64,000 bases of DNA from Burkholderiaceae bacterium (GCA_024235875.1 JACKLP010000003.1:62001-126000), one strand, 5' to 3'. Shown: positions 51,130-59,961, numbered from the stretch's first letter. Notes: a model not told the origin generated them from the letters alone. Program-made: numbers and translations.

Positions 51130-52269
51130 TCAGCGCAACAACTGCCGCGCCACCACCATGCGCTGGATCTGGTTCGTGCCCTCGAAGATCTGCGCGAGCT
51201 TGGCATCGCGCATCATCCGCTCGACCGGATAATCCATCGTGTAGCCATAGCCGCCGAGCACCTGCACGGCGTCTGTGGTGACTTTCATCGCGACGTCGCT
51301 CGCGAAGCACTTGGCCATGCTGGCGAGCCGATTGAGCCGATCCCAGTCGCCGACGTCGCCGGCCTGCGCGCATTCGTAGACCAGCGCGCGGGCAGCCTCG
51401 ATCTGGATCGCCATGTCGGCGAGCATGAACTGGATGCCCTGGAAGTCGGCGATCGGGCGCTTGAACTGCTTGCGCTCCTTGGCGTAGGCCACCGCCACCT
51501 CCATCGCACCGGTGGCCAGGCCCACGGACTGTGCGCCGATGGTGGGGCGGTTGAGGTCGAGCGCGCGCATCGACGCGCGAAAGCCCTTGCCCTCCTCGCC
51601 GACCAGGTTCTCCACCGGCACCCGCACGTTGTCCAGGAAGATCGGCGTGTTCGGTGCACCGCGCCAGCCCATCTTGCGCTCGTGGCGGCCGAAGCTAACG
51701 CCCTTCATCTTCTTTGGCTCGATGACGAAGGCGCTGATGCCGTCGGCGCCTTCCTTGCCGCTGGTGCGCGCGAACAGCATGATGAAGTCGGCCTCGACAC
51801 CGTAGCTGCACCACTGCTTGCGCCCGTTGAGCACATAGCTGTCGCCGTCGCGCACCGCGGTGGCGGCCATCGCGCCCACGTCGGAGCCCGCCTGCGGCTC
51901 GGAGATCGAGATCGCGGTGACCACGCCGCCTTCGGCGACGATCGGCAGGTACTTCTGGCGCTGCTCCTCTGAGCCGAAGTGGATCAGCGGCATGATGAAC
52001 ATCGTGTTCAGGCCGGCAATGGAGCCGGCCGACGGCGAGAAGCGCGAGATCTCTTCGCGCGCGATGCACATCGCGGTCAGGTTGCCCTCGGGGCCGCCGT
52101 AGCGCTCGGGGATCCAAAGCTGCATCAGGCCCATCTCGCCGAACAACTTGACCAGCTCGGTCGGAAAGCGATCGGTCTCGTCGATCTCGGCGGCGATCGG
52201 CGCGACATGCTTCTCGGCCATGCGCCGGACGCTCTCGCGAAAGGACTCCAGTTCGTCGGACAGTTTCAT
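51130..52269 (-). CDS. Acyl-CoA dehydrogenase
   Basis: A 379-residue flavoenzyme that oxidises an acyl-CoA to the 2,3-enoyl-CoA. Signature motifs: 'AISISEPQAGSDVGAMAATAV', 'QWCSYGVEADFIMLFART', 'LGGYGYTMDYPVERMMRDAKLAQIFEGTNQIQR'; the catalytic Glu is in IFEGTN. The ATG giving MKLSDELESF was chosen; an in-frame ATG 33 nt upstream would lie inside the palindrome at 52293-52307. That palindrome is a likely operator for the GntR/FCD protein encoded at 54092. Substrate unknown; probably part of the adjacent degradative cluster. Confidence 0.92.
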   Translation of the reverse strand: MKLSDELESFRESVRRMAEKHVAPIAAEIDETDRFPTELVKLFGEMGLMQLWIPERYGGPEGNLTAMCIAREEISRFSPSAGSIAGLNTMFIMPLIHFGSEEQRQKYLPIVAEGGVVTAISISEPQAGSDVGAMAATAVRDGDSYVLNGRKQWCSYGVEADFIMLFARTSGKEGADGISAFVIEPKKMKGVSFGRHERKMGWRGAPNTPIFLDNVRVPVENLVGEEGKGFRASMRALDLNRPTIGAQSVGLATGAMEVAVAYAKERKQFKRPIADFQGIQFMLADMAIQIEAARALVYECAQAGDVGDWDRLNRLASMAKCFASDVAMKVTTDAVQVLGGYGYTMDYPVERMMRDAKLAQIFEGTNQIQRMVVARQLLR

Positions 52270-52292
52270 CGGCTCGCCCGCAAAGTTCCGTA

Positions 52293-52307
52293 AATGGTTC
52301 AACCATT
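52293..52307. promoter_or_regulatory. FadR/FCD-type operator upstream of the acyl-CoA dehydrogenase gene
   Basis: AATGGTTCAACCATT is a 15-bp palindrome around a central C and fits the TGGTnnnACCA consensus of GntR/FCD regulators. A near copy, AATGGTTGGGCCATT, is at 55693-55707 before the DUF35 operon. A GntR/FCD gene lies between them. Confidence 0.68.
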
Positions 52308-52337
52308 ATGGATTGGCGGTAGTGCGAGCGCAAGCCG

Positions 52338-53978
52338 TCACCGGGCGTCGGCGAGGGCAGCGAGCAGCCGCTCCTGTGCGCCGGGCCCGGCCGCGGTGCC
52401 GAAGACGATGTGATCCGGGCGGACCAGTGCCGCGTGCACGTCGTGTGCCGCCAGCCAGTCCCGGATCAGGCCGCTGGTTTCGGCGACAATCTTGATTCCG
52501 CTCGCGCGGGCGTCGCCGTCGTCGTCGCCGTCGTCATCGCGATCGCCATCGACGCAGGCGAGCACAACGTCGAGCCTCGACGCGAGCCGGCGGGCGTTCG
52601 TGCCCGGGCGCCATGCCGAAGTGCCAACGAGCAGCCAGCGCGCGCCGAGGGCATCGTCCATGCGGGCAACGCCGCCATCGCATTCGACCATCGGTTGCGG
52701 GAAGACGCGCCCAACGCCGGGCAACAGCCGGCCTCGTGCATCGCGCATCAGGAATCCGTCGTCGAGCGGCGGCAACAGGTCCTGGCGCACAATGTCGCCG
52801 GTGCCCGCGCGCATCTCGGCTAGCAGGCGGGCATCGCGCGCCGCGGCGCGGGCGGGATCGCGCTCGCAGATGATCTGGCCAAGGCGCTTGGTCAGCGCGA
52901 TGACCGCATGCACGTTCGGTCGCCGCTCCCGCTCGTAGGTGTCCAGCAGCCCGGGGGCTGCGCGATCGCGCAGGACGTCGGCCAGCTTCCAGCACAGGTT
53001 GGCCGCATCGCGGATGCCCTGGTTCATGCCCTGGGCCATGAACGGTGGCGTCTGGTGTGCGGCATCGCCGGCCAGGAACACGCGGCCGCCGCGCCACTGC
53101 CGGCACACCAGCGCATGGAAACGGTAGGTCGCCGAGCGCCAGATCTCGCCCTGGTCGGGCGTGATCCAGGGCGAGAGCAACTTCCAGATCTGCGCCGGCG
53201 CCTGCATGACGGCCGGGTCCTCGCCCGGCAGCAGCATCAGTTCCCAGCGGCGCAGATTGCGCGGCCCCTCGACGTAGGTGGCCGGTCGCGCCGGATCGCA
53301 GTACTGGATCGTGACCTCGGGCAGCGCCGCGCGCTCGTTGACGAGCAGGTCCACGACGATCCACGGCTCGTCGAAATCCAGGTCCTCGAGCGCGAGCCCC
53401 GCCGTCTCGCGAACCGGGCTCGAGGCGCCGTCGCAAGCGACGACATAGCGGCATCTCGTCCGATGGCGCTCGCCGCCGTCGACCCGAACCAGATCGACGC
53501 TCGCCCCATCGGCATCCTGGGTGATTCCGACACACTTCCAGCCGTAGCGCACCTCGAGGTTCGGCCACTGCGCGAGGCTTGCGCGTATCCGCGACTCGAG
53601 CTCGGGCTGGATGAAGGTGTTGTATGGCGGCCAGGACAGCGGATGCGGTTCGGGCTGCGGGCGAATGCGTCGCAGGACCTGACCGTCGGCGCTACGGTAC
53701 TCGCTCGTTCGGTAAGGCCCCAGGCAGTCTTCGAGCGCGGCGCCCAGGCCCAGCGCCTGGAGCGTGCGCAGCGCTTCATGGTCGATGCCGAGTGCGCGGG
53801 GCTTGTCGTAGGGCTCGTGCAGGGGCTCGACGGCGAGGACCCGCAGCCCTTCGCGCGCCAGCAGGCCGGCGGCCACGCCGCCCACGGGGCCCAGCCCGAC
53901 GACCACGACCTCGTGGTCGGCAGTCGTCCGTTCGGGGATCCTGGCTGCGGACGTCGGGATCGGGTCTTTCGTGGTCAT
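52338..53978 (-). CDS. FAD-dependent aromatic monooxygenase, MhpA/PheA type
   Basis: A 546-residue flavoprotein hydroxylase of the phenol hydroxylase/3-(3-hydroxyphenyl)propionate hydroxylase class. GxGxxG-type motif 'VVVVGLGPVGGVAAGLLAREG' near residue 25, the DG motif 'YVVACDGASSPVR', and the GD motif 'RVFLAGDAAHQTPPFMAQGMNQGIRDA' are complete. The C-terminal thioredoxin-like domain follows, interrupted by an Asp/Gly-rich insertion (CVDGDRDDDGDDDGDARASG) encoded by a short tandem repeat. The ATG giving MTTKDPIP was chosen. Transcribed towards the acyl-CoA dehydrogenase gene and divergent from the GntR gene. Confidence 0.9.
   Translation of the reverse strand: MTTKDPIPTSAARIPERTTADHEVVVVGLGPVGGVAAGLLAREGLRVLAVEPLHEPYDKPRALGIDHEALRTLQALGLGAALEDCLGPYRTSEYRSADGQVLRRIRPQPEPHPLSWPPYNTFIQPELESRIRASLAQWPNLEVRYGWKCVGITQDADGASVDLVRVDGGERHRTRCRYVVACDGASSPVRETAGLALEDLDFDEPWIVVDLLVNERAALPEVTIQYCDPARPATYVEGPRNLRRWELMLLPGEDPAVMQAPAQIWKLLSPWITPDQGEIWRSATYRFHALVCRQWRGGRVFLAGDAAHQTPPFMAQGMNQGIRDAANLCWKLADVLRDRAAPGLLDTYERERRPNVHAVIALTKRLGQIICERDPARAAARDARLLAEMRAGTGDIVRQDLLPPLDDGFLMRDARGRLLPGVGRVFPQPMVECDGGVARMDDALGARWLLVGTSAWRPGTNARRLASRLDVVLACVDGDRDDDGDDDGDARASGIKIVAETSGLIRDWLAAHDVHAALVRPDHIVFGTAAGPGAQERLLAALADAR
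52512..52555. repeat. Imperfect GTCGCC/GTCGTC tandem repeat within the monooxygenase gene
   Basis: Two copies of a 12-bp unit (GTCGCCGTCGTC) followed by decaying ATCGCC-like copies. On the minus strand it encodes an in-frame Asp/Gly-rich acidic insert, so the repeat has expanded without breaking the gene. Confidence 0.6.
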
Positions 53979-54091
53979 GGCCGATTCATCTCGATCGCAC
54001 GCGGGCCGTGCGCTGGCACTTCCTATAATCGTCGACATTCTGCACACACCCATTGCCCGGTGTCGGCCGTCCCACCGGCTTGCACGCATCC

Positions 54092-54844
54092 ATGACCTCA
54101 CGCGAGTCGCACAAGCTCGAGAACTTCAGCCCGGTACGCCCCACGCGCGCCTTCGAGGAGATCTGCGCCCAGATCCGGCGCGAGATTCGGCGCGGCAGCC
54201 TGGCGCCGACCGACCGCCTGCCGTCCGAGCGCGATCTGGCCGAGCGCTTCCAGGTCAGCCGCTCCACGGTGCGCGAGGCGCTGCGCACGCTCGAGTACGG
54301 CGGCATCGTGACCCTGCACAAGGGCGTGAAGGGCGGCGCCTACGTGCAGCAGGGCGACGCGCGGCCGATCACCCAGACGGTGGAAGACCTGCTCGCGCTC
54401 GGCGGCCTGTCGCTCGAGGAATACACCGAGGCGCGGGTGGCCGTGCAGTCGGCGATCATCCGGCTCGCCTGCGAACGGGCGACCGACGCCGACTTCGCCG
54501 CGCTCGAGACGAACATCGAGCGGACCGAGGCGCTGGGCGGCACCGACGCCGAGGCCCGCACCGAACTGACGATCGAGTTCTACCGCCTGCTGGCCGAAGC
54601 CACCGGCAACCGGGCGATGTCGATGCTGATGCGCACCTTCACCGAACCGCTGCGCGACTACATCAATGCCATCGGGCCGGACCGCAGCTGGGACGTGGCC
54701 GCCTCGCGGCGCAAGTTCCTGGCCTGCCTGCGCGCGCGCCGCGCCGATGATGCGATCGCCGAGATGGTCTCGCACATGCAGCGGCTGCATGCCTACATGC
54801 TCGGCCGCCTGCCCGATCGCCCGTCGAAGCGTGTCCGGCCGTAA
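54092..54844 (+). CDS. GntR-family (FadR/FCD) transcriptional regulator
   Basis: A 250-residue regulator. N-terminal winged helix: 'LAPTDRLPSERDLAERFQVSRSTVREALRTLEYGGIVTLHKG' (residues about 35-75). The C-terminal FCD domain ('ARTELTIEFYRLLAEATGNRAMSMLMRTF') includes the Asp/His positions that bind metal or acyl ligands in part. I chose ATG 54092; a TTG at 54053 is possible. Two TGGTnnn(A/G)CCA palindromes, at 52293 and 55693, flank this gene and probably are its targets. Confidence 0.88.
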   Translation: MTSRESHKLENFSPVRPTRAFEEICAQIRREIRRGSLAPTDRLPSERDLAERFQVSRSTVREALRTLEYGGIVTLHKGVKGGAYVQQGDARPITQTVEDLLALGGLSLEEYTEARVAVQSAIIRLACERATDADFAALETNIERTEALGGTDAEARTELTIEFYRLLAEATGNRAMSMLMRTFTEPLRDYINAIGPDRSWDVAASRRKFLACLRARRADDAIAEMVSHMQRLHAYMLGRLPDRPSKRVRP

Positions 54845-54896
54845 CGACTGAGGTCGCGGCGGGCGCGAACAATCGCTTCTAGGAGACGCCTCGGAA

Positions 54897-55268
54897 TCAA
54901 CCGGAGACGGTCTCTGCAATTAGAACGTTTGCCGGGATTCCGAGATCTCGGTGGAGCCGCCGGATCATCGCCAATGTCAGCGGGCGCTTGCGATTGAGCA
55001 CCTCGTAGACGCGGTTGCTCTTGCCGATGATCGGCTCCAGGTCTTTGACGGACAGGCCGCTTTGCTCCATGCGGAACTTGATGGCCTCGACCGGATCCGG
55101 CGCATCGATCGGAAAGTGCCTGAGCTCGTAGGCCTCCACCAGCGTGGCCAGGATATCCAGGCGATCGCCTTCCGGCGTTCCCAGATCGGGATCCGACGCC
55201 ATCAGAGCGGAGATCTCTCTTAGCGCTGCCTTGTAGTCGGCCTCGGAGTGGATAGGGCGGATGTCCAT
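54897..55268 (-). CDS. higA: HigA-type antitoxin
   Basis: A 123-residue antitoxin. The N-terminal half ('IHSEADYKAALREISALMASDPDLGTPEGDRLDILATLVEAYE') is typical of HigA proteins; the C-terminal Xre HTH reads 'MEQSGLSVKDLEPIIGKSNRVYEVLNRKRPLTLAMIRRL'. It follows the toxin gene by 20 bp, in the toxin-first order normal for higBA. Probably represses through the palindrome before higB. Confidence 0.9.
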   Translation of the reverse strand: MDIRPIHSEADYKAALREISALMASDPDLGTPEGDRLDILATLVEAYELRHFPIDAPDPVEAIKFRMEQSGLSVKDLEPIIGKSNRVYEVLNRKRPLTLAMIRRLHRDLGIPANVLIAETVSG

Positions 55269-55288
55269 TTCGCAAGCTCCGCGGCCGT

Positions 55289-55591
55289 TCAGGCCGCATC
55301 AATGGTTTCTGCATCGATCGCGTCGTACGCCCTGTGCGTGCCAACGAACTTCACATAGACGATCTGCAGCTTGAAGGCGACCGACACGACCAGCCAGTAG
55401 TCGTTACCCTTAATATTGAAAACCACGCGCCGGTTCTTCAGTACGCTGGCGTGGCGGAACTGCGCCTTGATGTCGGCAGGCTGAGTCCACGACGCGCTCC
55501 TGACTTCCTCGTACCAGGCCTTCAACGACTGCTCGGCGCTGAGGTGCGCCTCCCAGAAGCTGCGGAGTGTGGAAACGGCGATTACGCGCAT
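55289..55591 (-). CDS. higB: HigB-type mRNA interferase toxin
   Basis: A 100-residue RelE-superfamily ribonuclease. 'LRSFWEAHLSAEQSLKAWYEEVRSASW', 'RHASVLKNRRVVFNIKGNDYWLVVSVAFKLQIVYVKFVGTHRAYDAI' are the HigB core; the terminal H-x-x-Y-D-x-I is diagnostic. ATG 55591 lies just after a good promoter; longer frames cross it. First gene of the higBA operon. Confidence 0.9.
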   Translation of the reverse strand: MRVIAVSTLRSFWEAHLSAEQSLKAWYEEVRSASWTQPADIKAQFRHASVLKNRRVVFNIKGNDYWLVVSVAFKLQIVYVKFVGTHRAYDAIDAETIDAA

Positions 55592-55598
55592 CTTGGAC

Positions 55599-55627
55599 AG
55601 AATAGTCCCAATTTGGGACTTTCGCAA
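55599..55627 (-). promoter_or_regulatory. higBA promoter with overlapping palindrome
   Basis: On the minus strand: TTGCGA (55627-55622), a 17-bp spacer, TATTCT (55604-55599). The spacer is the palindrome AGTCCCAATTTGGGACT (55604-55620), so a bound antitoxin would block polymerase. The ATG follows 7 bp after the -10. Confidence 0.65.
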
Positions 55628-55692
55628 GCCGAAGTCGCCCTCGGGCTCAGCCGGGTAGACCCGCGCGACGGGAGACGCCCTTGCGCATTGCA

Positions 55693-55707
55693 AATGGTTG
55701 GGCCATT
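55693..55707. promoter_or_regulatory. FadR/FCD-type operator upstream of the DUF35-thiolase operon
   Basis: AATGGTTGGGCCATT, with flanking bases matching the site at 52293-52307 (AAATGGTT...CCATTAT in both). It lies 33 bp before the DUF35 gene start and is a likely target of the GntR/FCD regulator. Confidence 0.6.
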
Positions 55708-55739
55708 ATCGCCGACACGTCCAGCGACGGCCTTCGCCG

Positions 55740-56243
55740 ATGCCATCCACCGCTTCGCCACCACCGCCGGTACCGGGGCCCATTCCCTGCCCGGACGCGC
55801 ACACCCGCCCGTTCTGGCAGGCGGCCGCGCGCGGCGTGCTGAGCCTGCCGCGCTGCGGCTGCGATCCGCAACTGCTCTATCCACCGCCGCCGCGCTGCCC
55901 GCGCTGCCTGGACGAAACCTTCGAGTGGGTCGAGCTCTCGGGTCGCGGGCGCTTGTGGTCCTGGACCGAGATTGCGGTGCCGTGGTTCCCGGGTGCACCG
56001 GTGCCGAGCGTGGTCGCGCAGGTGGCGCCCGACGAGCAGGCGGGCCTGCTGCTGTTGGCGGCTGATCCGCTCGGACGGGTGCGCTCGATGGCGCCCGGTG
56101 CGCCCGTGCGGATCGTTTTTCGGCCGGTGTCCGATACCGCCGGGATCGCCGAGATCGCGGCCGACGACGCGCTTGCAGCGGGCGCGCCCGTCGCGGCCGA
56201 GTCCGGGTCTCGCGCGTCGACTGTCCCGCAGACGGCGCCCTAG
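55740..56243 (+). CDS. DUF35 OB-fold protein with zinc ribbon
   Basis: A 167-residue acyl-CoA-binding partner protein. The N-terminal zinc ribbon has Cys at 'PRCGC' and 'PRCPRC'; the OB fold contains 'LSGRGRLWSWTEIAVPWFPGAPVPSVVAQVAPDEQAGLLLLA'. DUF35 proteins pair with thiolase-like proteins, for example in the retro-aldol lyases of steroid side-chain degradation. The next gene (14 bp on) is such a thiolase-like protein. The ATG at 55740 was chosen; a TTG at 55698 would fall inside the operator. Confidence 0.85.
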   Translation: MPSTASPPPPVPGPIPCPDAHTRPFWQAAARGVLSLPRCGCDPQLLYPPPPRCPRCLDETFEWVELSGRGRLWSWTEIAVPWFPGAPVPSVVAQVAPDEQAGLLLLAADPLGRVRSMAPGAPVRIVFRPVSDTAGIAEIAADDALAAGAPVAAESGSRASTVPQTAP

Positions 56244-56257
56244 CGAGGACCGGCACG

Positions 56258-57394
56258 ATGGCAAGTCCCGGCACGATCGCGATCATCGGCTTCGGCGGCT
56301 CGGAGATCGTGCGCCGCTCCGATCGCGGCATCACCGCGTTCGCGCTCGATGCCGCGGTCGCGGCGCTGGCCGACGCCGGTGTCACGCGCGACGAGATCGA
56401 TGGCTATGTCGGTGCCCCCTGGGCGCCCGCGGCCGATGCGATCGGCGTCGACGGGGCCGACGAACTGAGCTACCGCACGCTGCTGCCGGCGCTCGGCATC
56501 CAACACGCCCGCTACGCCCACGACCTGCACAAGGGCTTCGCCACCGACATGGTGGCTGCCGCCGCCGCCGCGCTGCGTGCCGGCGAATGCCGCTATGTGC
56601 TCGGCGTGCGCGCGATGGCGAACTTCATGCCGGCGGCTGGCGATGCCACCGCCGTACCCACGCACGCCTACGGCAACGAGCAATTCTCGCTGCCCTACGG
56701 CTTTCACATCGCCGGTGCGCGCTTCGCGACCCGGCTGCGCCGCTACATGGCCGAGCACGGCGCCACGCGCGAGGATCTGTACGAGACCGTGGCGCTTTTT
56801 CGTCGCAACGCCCGGCTCAACCCGTTCGCGATCTGGCGCGACAAGGACCTGACCCGCGAGCAGTACCTGGCGGCGCCGATGATCGCGTCGCCACATTGCC
56901 TGTTCGATTGCGACATGCCGGTGTTCGGCGCGGCGGCCTTCGTGATGGCGCGCGCCGACGACGTCCCCGCGGCGGCCACGCCGGCCTGGGTCAGCGGCTG
57001 GGCCGGCCAGTACCGACCGCAGGACGTGTTCGAACGCAGCGGTCTCGCCCCGGCCGACGTGAGCGCCTGCCAGCTCTACGACGGCTTCACGTCGATGACC
57101 TACGAGTGGCTCGAGGGCTTCGGCTTCGTAGCGCCCGGCCAGGCCTGGCGGTTCATTCGCGACGGCCATGCGGCGCCGGACGGGCGCCTGCCGCTGAACA
57201 CCTTCGGCGGCAGTCTCGGCGAAGGCCGGCTGCACGGCATCGGCCACCTGCGCGAAGCCTACCTGCAGGTGGCCGGCAAGGCCGGCCCGCGGCAACTGAA
57301 GCAGGCCGACCACTGCCTGGTGCAGATCGGCCCCTACGACCTGTCCTCGTTCGTGATGCTGAGCGCCGAGCCGCGCCCGGTCGCGAACCCCTGA
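56258..57394 (+). CDS. Thiolase-like protein (SCP-x/Ltp type) lacking the nucleophilic Cys
   Basis: A 378-residue thiolase-fold protein of the lipid-transfer-protein group. The C-terminal 'LNTFGGSLGEGRLHGIGHLREAYLQVAGKAG' matches the thiolase GH(P) region. In the segment that normally carries the acyl-accepting Cys, 'HKGFATDMVAAAAAALRAGE' has no Cys; by simple alignment a Lys stands there. Together with the DUF35 partner this suggests a retro-aldol lyase rather than a thiolase, as in Ltp2-type enzymes. Operon with the DUF35 and Rieske genes. Confidence 0.85.
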   Translation: MASPGTIAIIGFGGSEIVRRSDRGITAFALDAAVAALADAGVTRDEIDGYVGAPWAPAADAIGVDGADELSYRTLLPALGIQHARYAHDLHKGFATDMVAAAAAALRAGECRYVLGVRAMANFMPAAGDATAVPTHAYGNEQFSLPYGFHIAGARFATRLRRYMAEHGATREDLYETVALFRRNARLNPFAIWRDKDLTREQYLAAPMIASPHCLFDCDMPVFGAAAFVMARADDVPAAATPAWVSGWAGQYRPQDVFERSGLAPADVSACQLYDGFTSMTYEWLEGFGFVAPGQAWRFIRDGHAAPDGRLPLNTFGGSLGEGRLHGIGHLREAYLQVAGKAGPRQLKQADHCLVQIGPYDLSSFVMLSAEPRPVANP

Positions 57395-57409
57395 CCCACG
57401 GAGCACGCC

Positions 57410-58771
57410 ATGCTGTCACACCAGGACAATGAACGACTGGTCCGCGTCGGACCTGGCACGCCGATGGGCACGCTGATGCGCGCCTACTGGATTCCCTTCC
57501 TGCCTTCGGCCGATCTCGAGCGCGACGGCACGCCGGTGCGCGTGCGCCTGCTTGGCGAAGACCTGGTGGCGTTTCGCGACACGCAAGGCCGCGTGGGCCT
57601 GGTCGACCACGCCTGCCCGCACCGCGCAGCACCCATGGTGTTCGGCCGCAACGAGGAGGGCGGGCTGCGCTGCGTGTATCACGGCTGGAAGTTCGCCTAT
57701 GACGGCAGCATGCTCGACACGCCGGCCGAGCCCGAGGGCAGCCTGTTGCGCAAGCACCTCAAGATTCCGTCCTACCCCTGCGTGGAGCGCATGGGCGTGG
57801 TCTGGACCTGGATGGGCCCGGCCGACCGCGAGCCGCCGCCGCTGCCAGACTTCGAGTGGAACATGGTGCCGGCAGAGAATCGGGTGCTGACCTTCCGCAT
57901 CCAGGAGTGCAACTGGCTGCAGGCGCTCGAGGGCGAGATCGACTCGGCCCACGCGCCGGTGCTGCACGGGCGCATCGACGGGCAGGGCGAGATCAACGGC
58001 TGGATCGCGGCGCGCAACCTGCGCCCGAGCTTTCACTGCCTGACACAGCCCTTCGGCCTGAGCATCGCGTCGCGGCGCGAGCTCGACGAACATTCCGCCT
58101 ACTGGCGCGTCAACCAGTTCCTGATGCCCTTCTTCACGCTGGTGCCGCCACAGGCCAAGTACTCCGAGCTCAGCGGCCACGCCTGGGTGCCGATCGACGA
58201 CGAGAACACGCTCGCGATCATGTTCTCCTACCATCCGTCGCAGCCGATGTACCCGCGCTCGCGCGAGGTCATGGAGAACGGCCACGCCGGTCGCGAGACC
58301 GGCCATGCCAGCGTCAATGCCTTCGAGCCCGACAACCCGATGCAGCCGTTCGCGAAGTACCGCACGCGTTTCCGTCGCGACAACGGCTATCGGTTCGACC
58401 CCGAGCTGCAGCGCACCGCCTTCTTCTCCGGCCTGCCGGGCCTGTGGGTGCAGGACGCCGCCTGCCAGTCGGGGGTGGACCGCATCGTCGATCGCACCAA
58501 GGAGCACCTGGGCGTGACCGACACCGGCATCCAGAAGACGCGCCGGCTGCTGCTCGATCACCTCAAGACACTCGAGGCCAGTGGCACGCTGCCTGCCGGC
58601 TTCGACGACGCGCAGACCACGATGGTGCGCGCGGTTTCGATCACGCTCACGGCCGACACCGACTGGGCCACGGCCTGCGCCGAGATCATGCGCGCGAAGC
58701 CGGGCCAGGACTTCGGCTACGACCTCTCGGATCAGCCCAAGTCGGCGCCGACGACCGAGGCCGGCGCATGA
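57410..58771 (+). CDS. Rieske non-haem iron oxygenase, alpha subunit (phthalate dioxygenase-like)
   Basis: A 453-residue ring-hydroxylating or O-demethylating oxygenase. The Rieske centre is C69-x-H71 and C88-x2-H91 (CPHR, CVYHGW). The mononuclear iron site is in 'LEGEIDSAHAPVLH' (D-x2-H-x4-H). Long linear alpha-only form, like phthalate 4,5-dioxygenase or vanillate demethylase; a separate reductase should exist, but none is in this operon. Ends in an ATGA overlap with the first CoA-transferase gene. Confidence 0.92.
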   Translation: MLSHQDNERLVRVGPGTPMGTLMRAYWIPFLPSADLERDGTPVRVRLLGEDLVAFRDTQGRVGLVDHACPHRAAPMVFGRNEEGGLRCVYHGWKFAYDGSMLDTPAEPEGSLLRKHLKIPSYPCVERMGVVWTWMGPADREPPPLPDFEWNMVPAENRVLTFRIQECNWLQALEGEIDSAHAPVLHGRIDGQGEINGWIAARNLRPSFHCLTQPFGLSIASRRELDEHSAYWRVNQFLMPFFTLVPPQAKYSELSGHAWVPIDDENTLAIMFSYHPSQPMYPRSREVMENGHAGRETGHASVNAFEPDNPMQPFAKYRTRFRRDNGYRFDPELQRTAFFSGLPGLWVQDAACQSGVDRIVDRTKEHLGVTDTGIQKTRRLLLDHLKTLEASGTLPAGFDDAQTTMVRAVSITLTADTDWATACAEIMRAKPGQDFGYDLSDQPKSAPTTEAGA

Positions 58772-59961
58772 CGGCGGGCGCGCTCGCCGGCCTGCGCGTA
58801 CTCGAGATCTCGCACCAGGCCGGCGCGGTCTGCGGCCGCGTGCTCGCCGACCTCGGCGCCGAGGTCGTGAAGCTGGAGCCGCCCGGCGGCGAGCCGGCGC
58901 GCTCTATCGTGCCCACGATCCCCACCGCCGGCGGCGGCGAGACCAGCGCGTTCTGGCTAGCATTCAACCTGAACAAGACCAGCACCTGTGTCGCGCTCGA
59001 CACGGACGAGGGCCTAGCGCAGTTCCACGCGATGGCGAAAGAGGCCGACATCATCGTCACCGACTGGGAGCGCTGCCCGGTGACCGAGATGGATCGGCTG
59101 GCGGTAACGGCGCGCGCGGCCAATCCGGCGCTGATCTGGGTGGAGATCCTGCCGTTCGGGCGTGGCGGGCCCTACGAGGGCTATCCGGCCACCGACACCG
59201 TGCTGCAGGCGCTCGGCGGCCACCTCTATCTGAATGGCGACATCGATCGCCCGCCGGTGCGGATCAGCGCGCCGGTCGGGCTGGTGCAAGGCGGCGCCGA
59301 GGCCGCGTCGGCCGCGCTGATGGCCTATTACCACCGCCTGCGCAGCGGCGAAGGCCAGCGGGTGGACGTGTCGACCCAGGCCTGCATCGTCTGGACCCTG
59401 CTCAACAGCACGATGATCGCGCAGATCCTGGGCTTCAACGAGAGCCGCGGCGGCGCGATCCGACGCGAGCGCGCGAACCGCTTCTACACTCGGCTGGTGT
59501 GGGAGACGCGCGATGGCTTCGTCTACTTCGGACCGGTCGGTGGCGGCGGTGGCGCCGCGCGCGAGAAGTCGTATGCGAACCTGATGAAATGGATGCGCGA
59601 GGACGGCTTCGATGACGCGATCCTTACCGCGCACGACTGGAACGGCGACGGCCAGTTCCTGATTCCGCAGGCCGAGTACGACGCGGTCACGGCCGTGATC
59701 GCGCGCTTCATCGCCACCAAGGCCACCGATGAGTTGATGGCGCGCGCCGTGGCCGAGCGCATCCTGCTCGCGCCGGTGTCGTCGATCGCCGACGTGTTCG
59801 CCAATCCGCACTTCCGGGCGCGCGGGCTCTACCAGCCCTTGGACGATGCCGCACGCGGCCTTGCGGTCGAGGTGCCGAGCCGCTGGGCCAGGCTGAGCCG
59901 CACGCCACTGGCGGCACCCCGGCCCGCGCCGGCGGTGCCGACGCTGGAGACCACGCGATGA
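58768..59961 (+). CDS. CaiB/BaiF family III CoA-transferase, catalytic-type subunit
   Basis: A 397-residue class III CoA-transferase. The N-terminus 'LAGLRVLEISHQAGAVCGRVLADLGAEVVKLEPPGGEPAR' binds CoA. The catalytic Asp is D143 (PATDTVLQALGG). Paired by ATGA overlap with a second family member that lacks this Asp, as in the heteromeric benzylsuccinate CoA-transferase BbsEF. Likely activates the acid substrate of the cluster with CoA from a donor such as succinyl-CoA. Confidence 0.9.
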   Translation: MTAGALAGLRVLEISHQAGAVCGRVLADLGAEVVKLEPPGGEPARSIVPTIPTAGGGETSAFWLAFNLNKTSTCVALDTDEGLAQFHAMAKEADIIVTDWERCPVTEMDRLAVTARAANPALIWVEILPFGRGGPYEGYPATDTVLQALGGHLYLNGDIDRPPVRISAPVGLVQGGAEAASAALMAYYHRLRSGEGQRVDVSTQACIVWTLLNSTMIAQILGFNESRGGAIRRERANRFYTRLVWETRDGFVYFGPVGGGGGAAREKSYANLMKWMREDGFDDAILTAHDWNGDGQFLIPQAEYDAVTAVIARFIATKATDELMARAVAERILLAPVSSIADVFANPHFRARGLYQPLDDAARGLAVEVPSRWARLSRTPLAAPRPAPAVPTLETTR

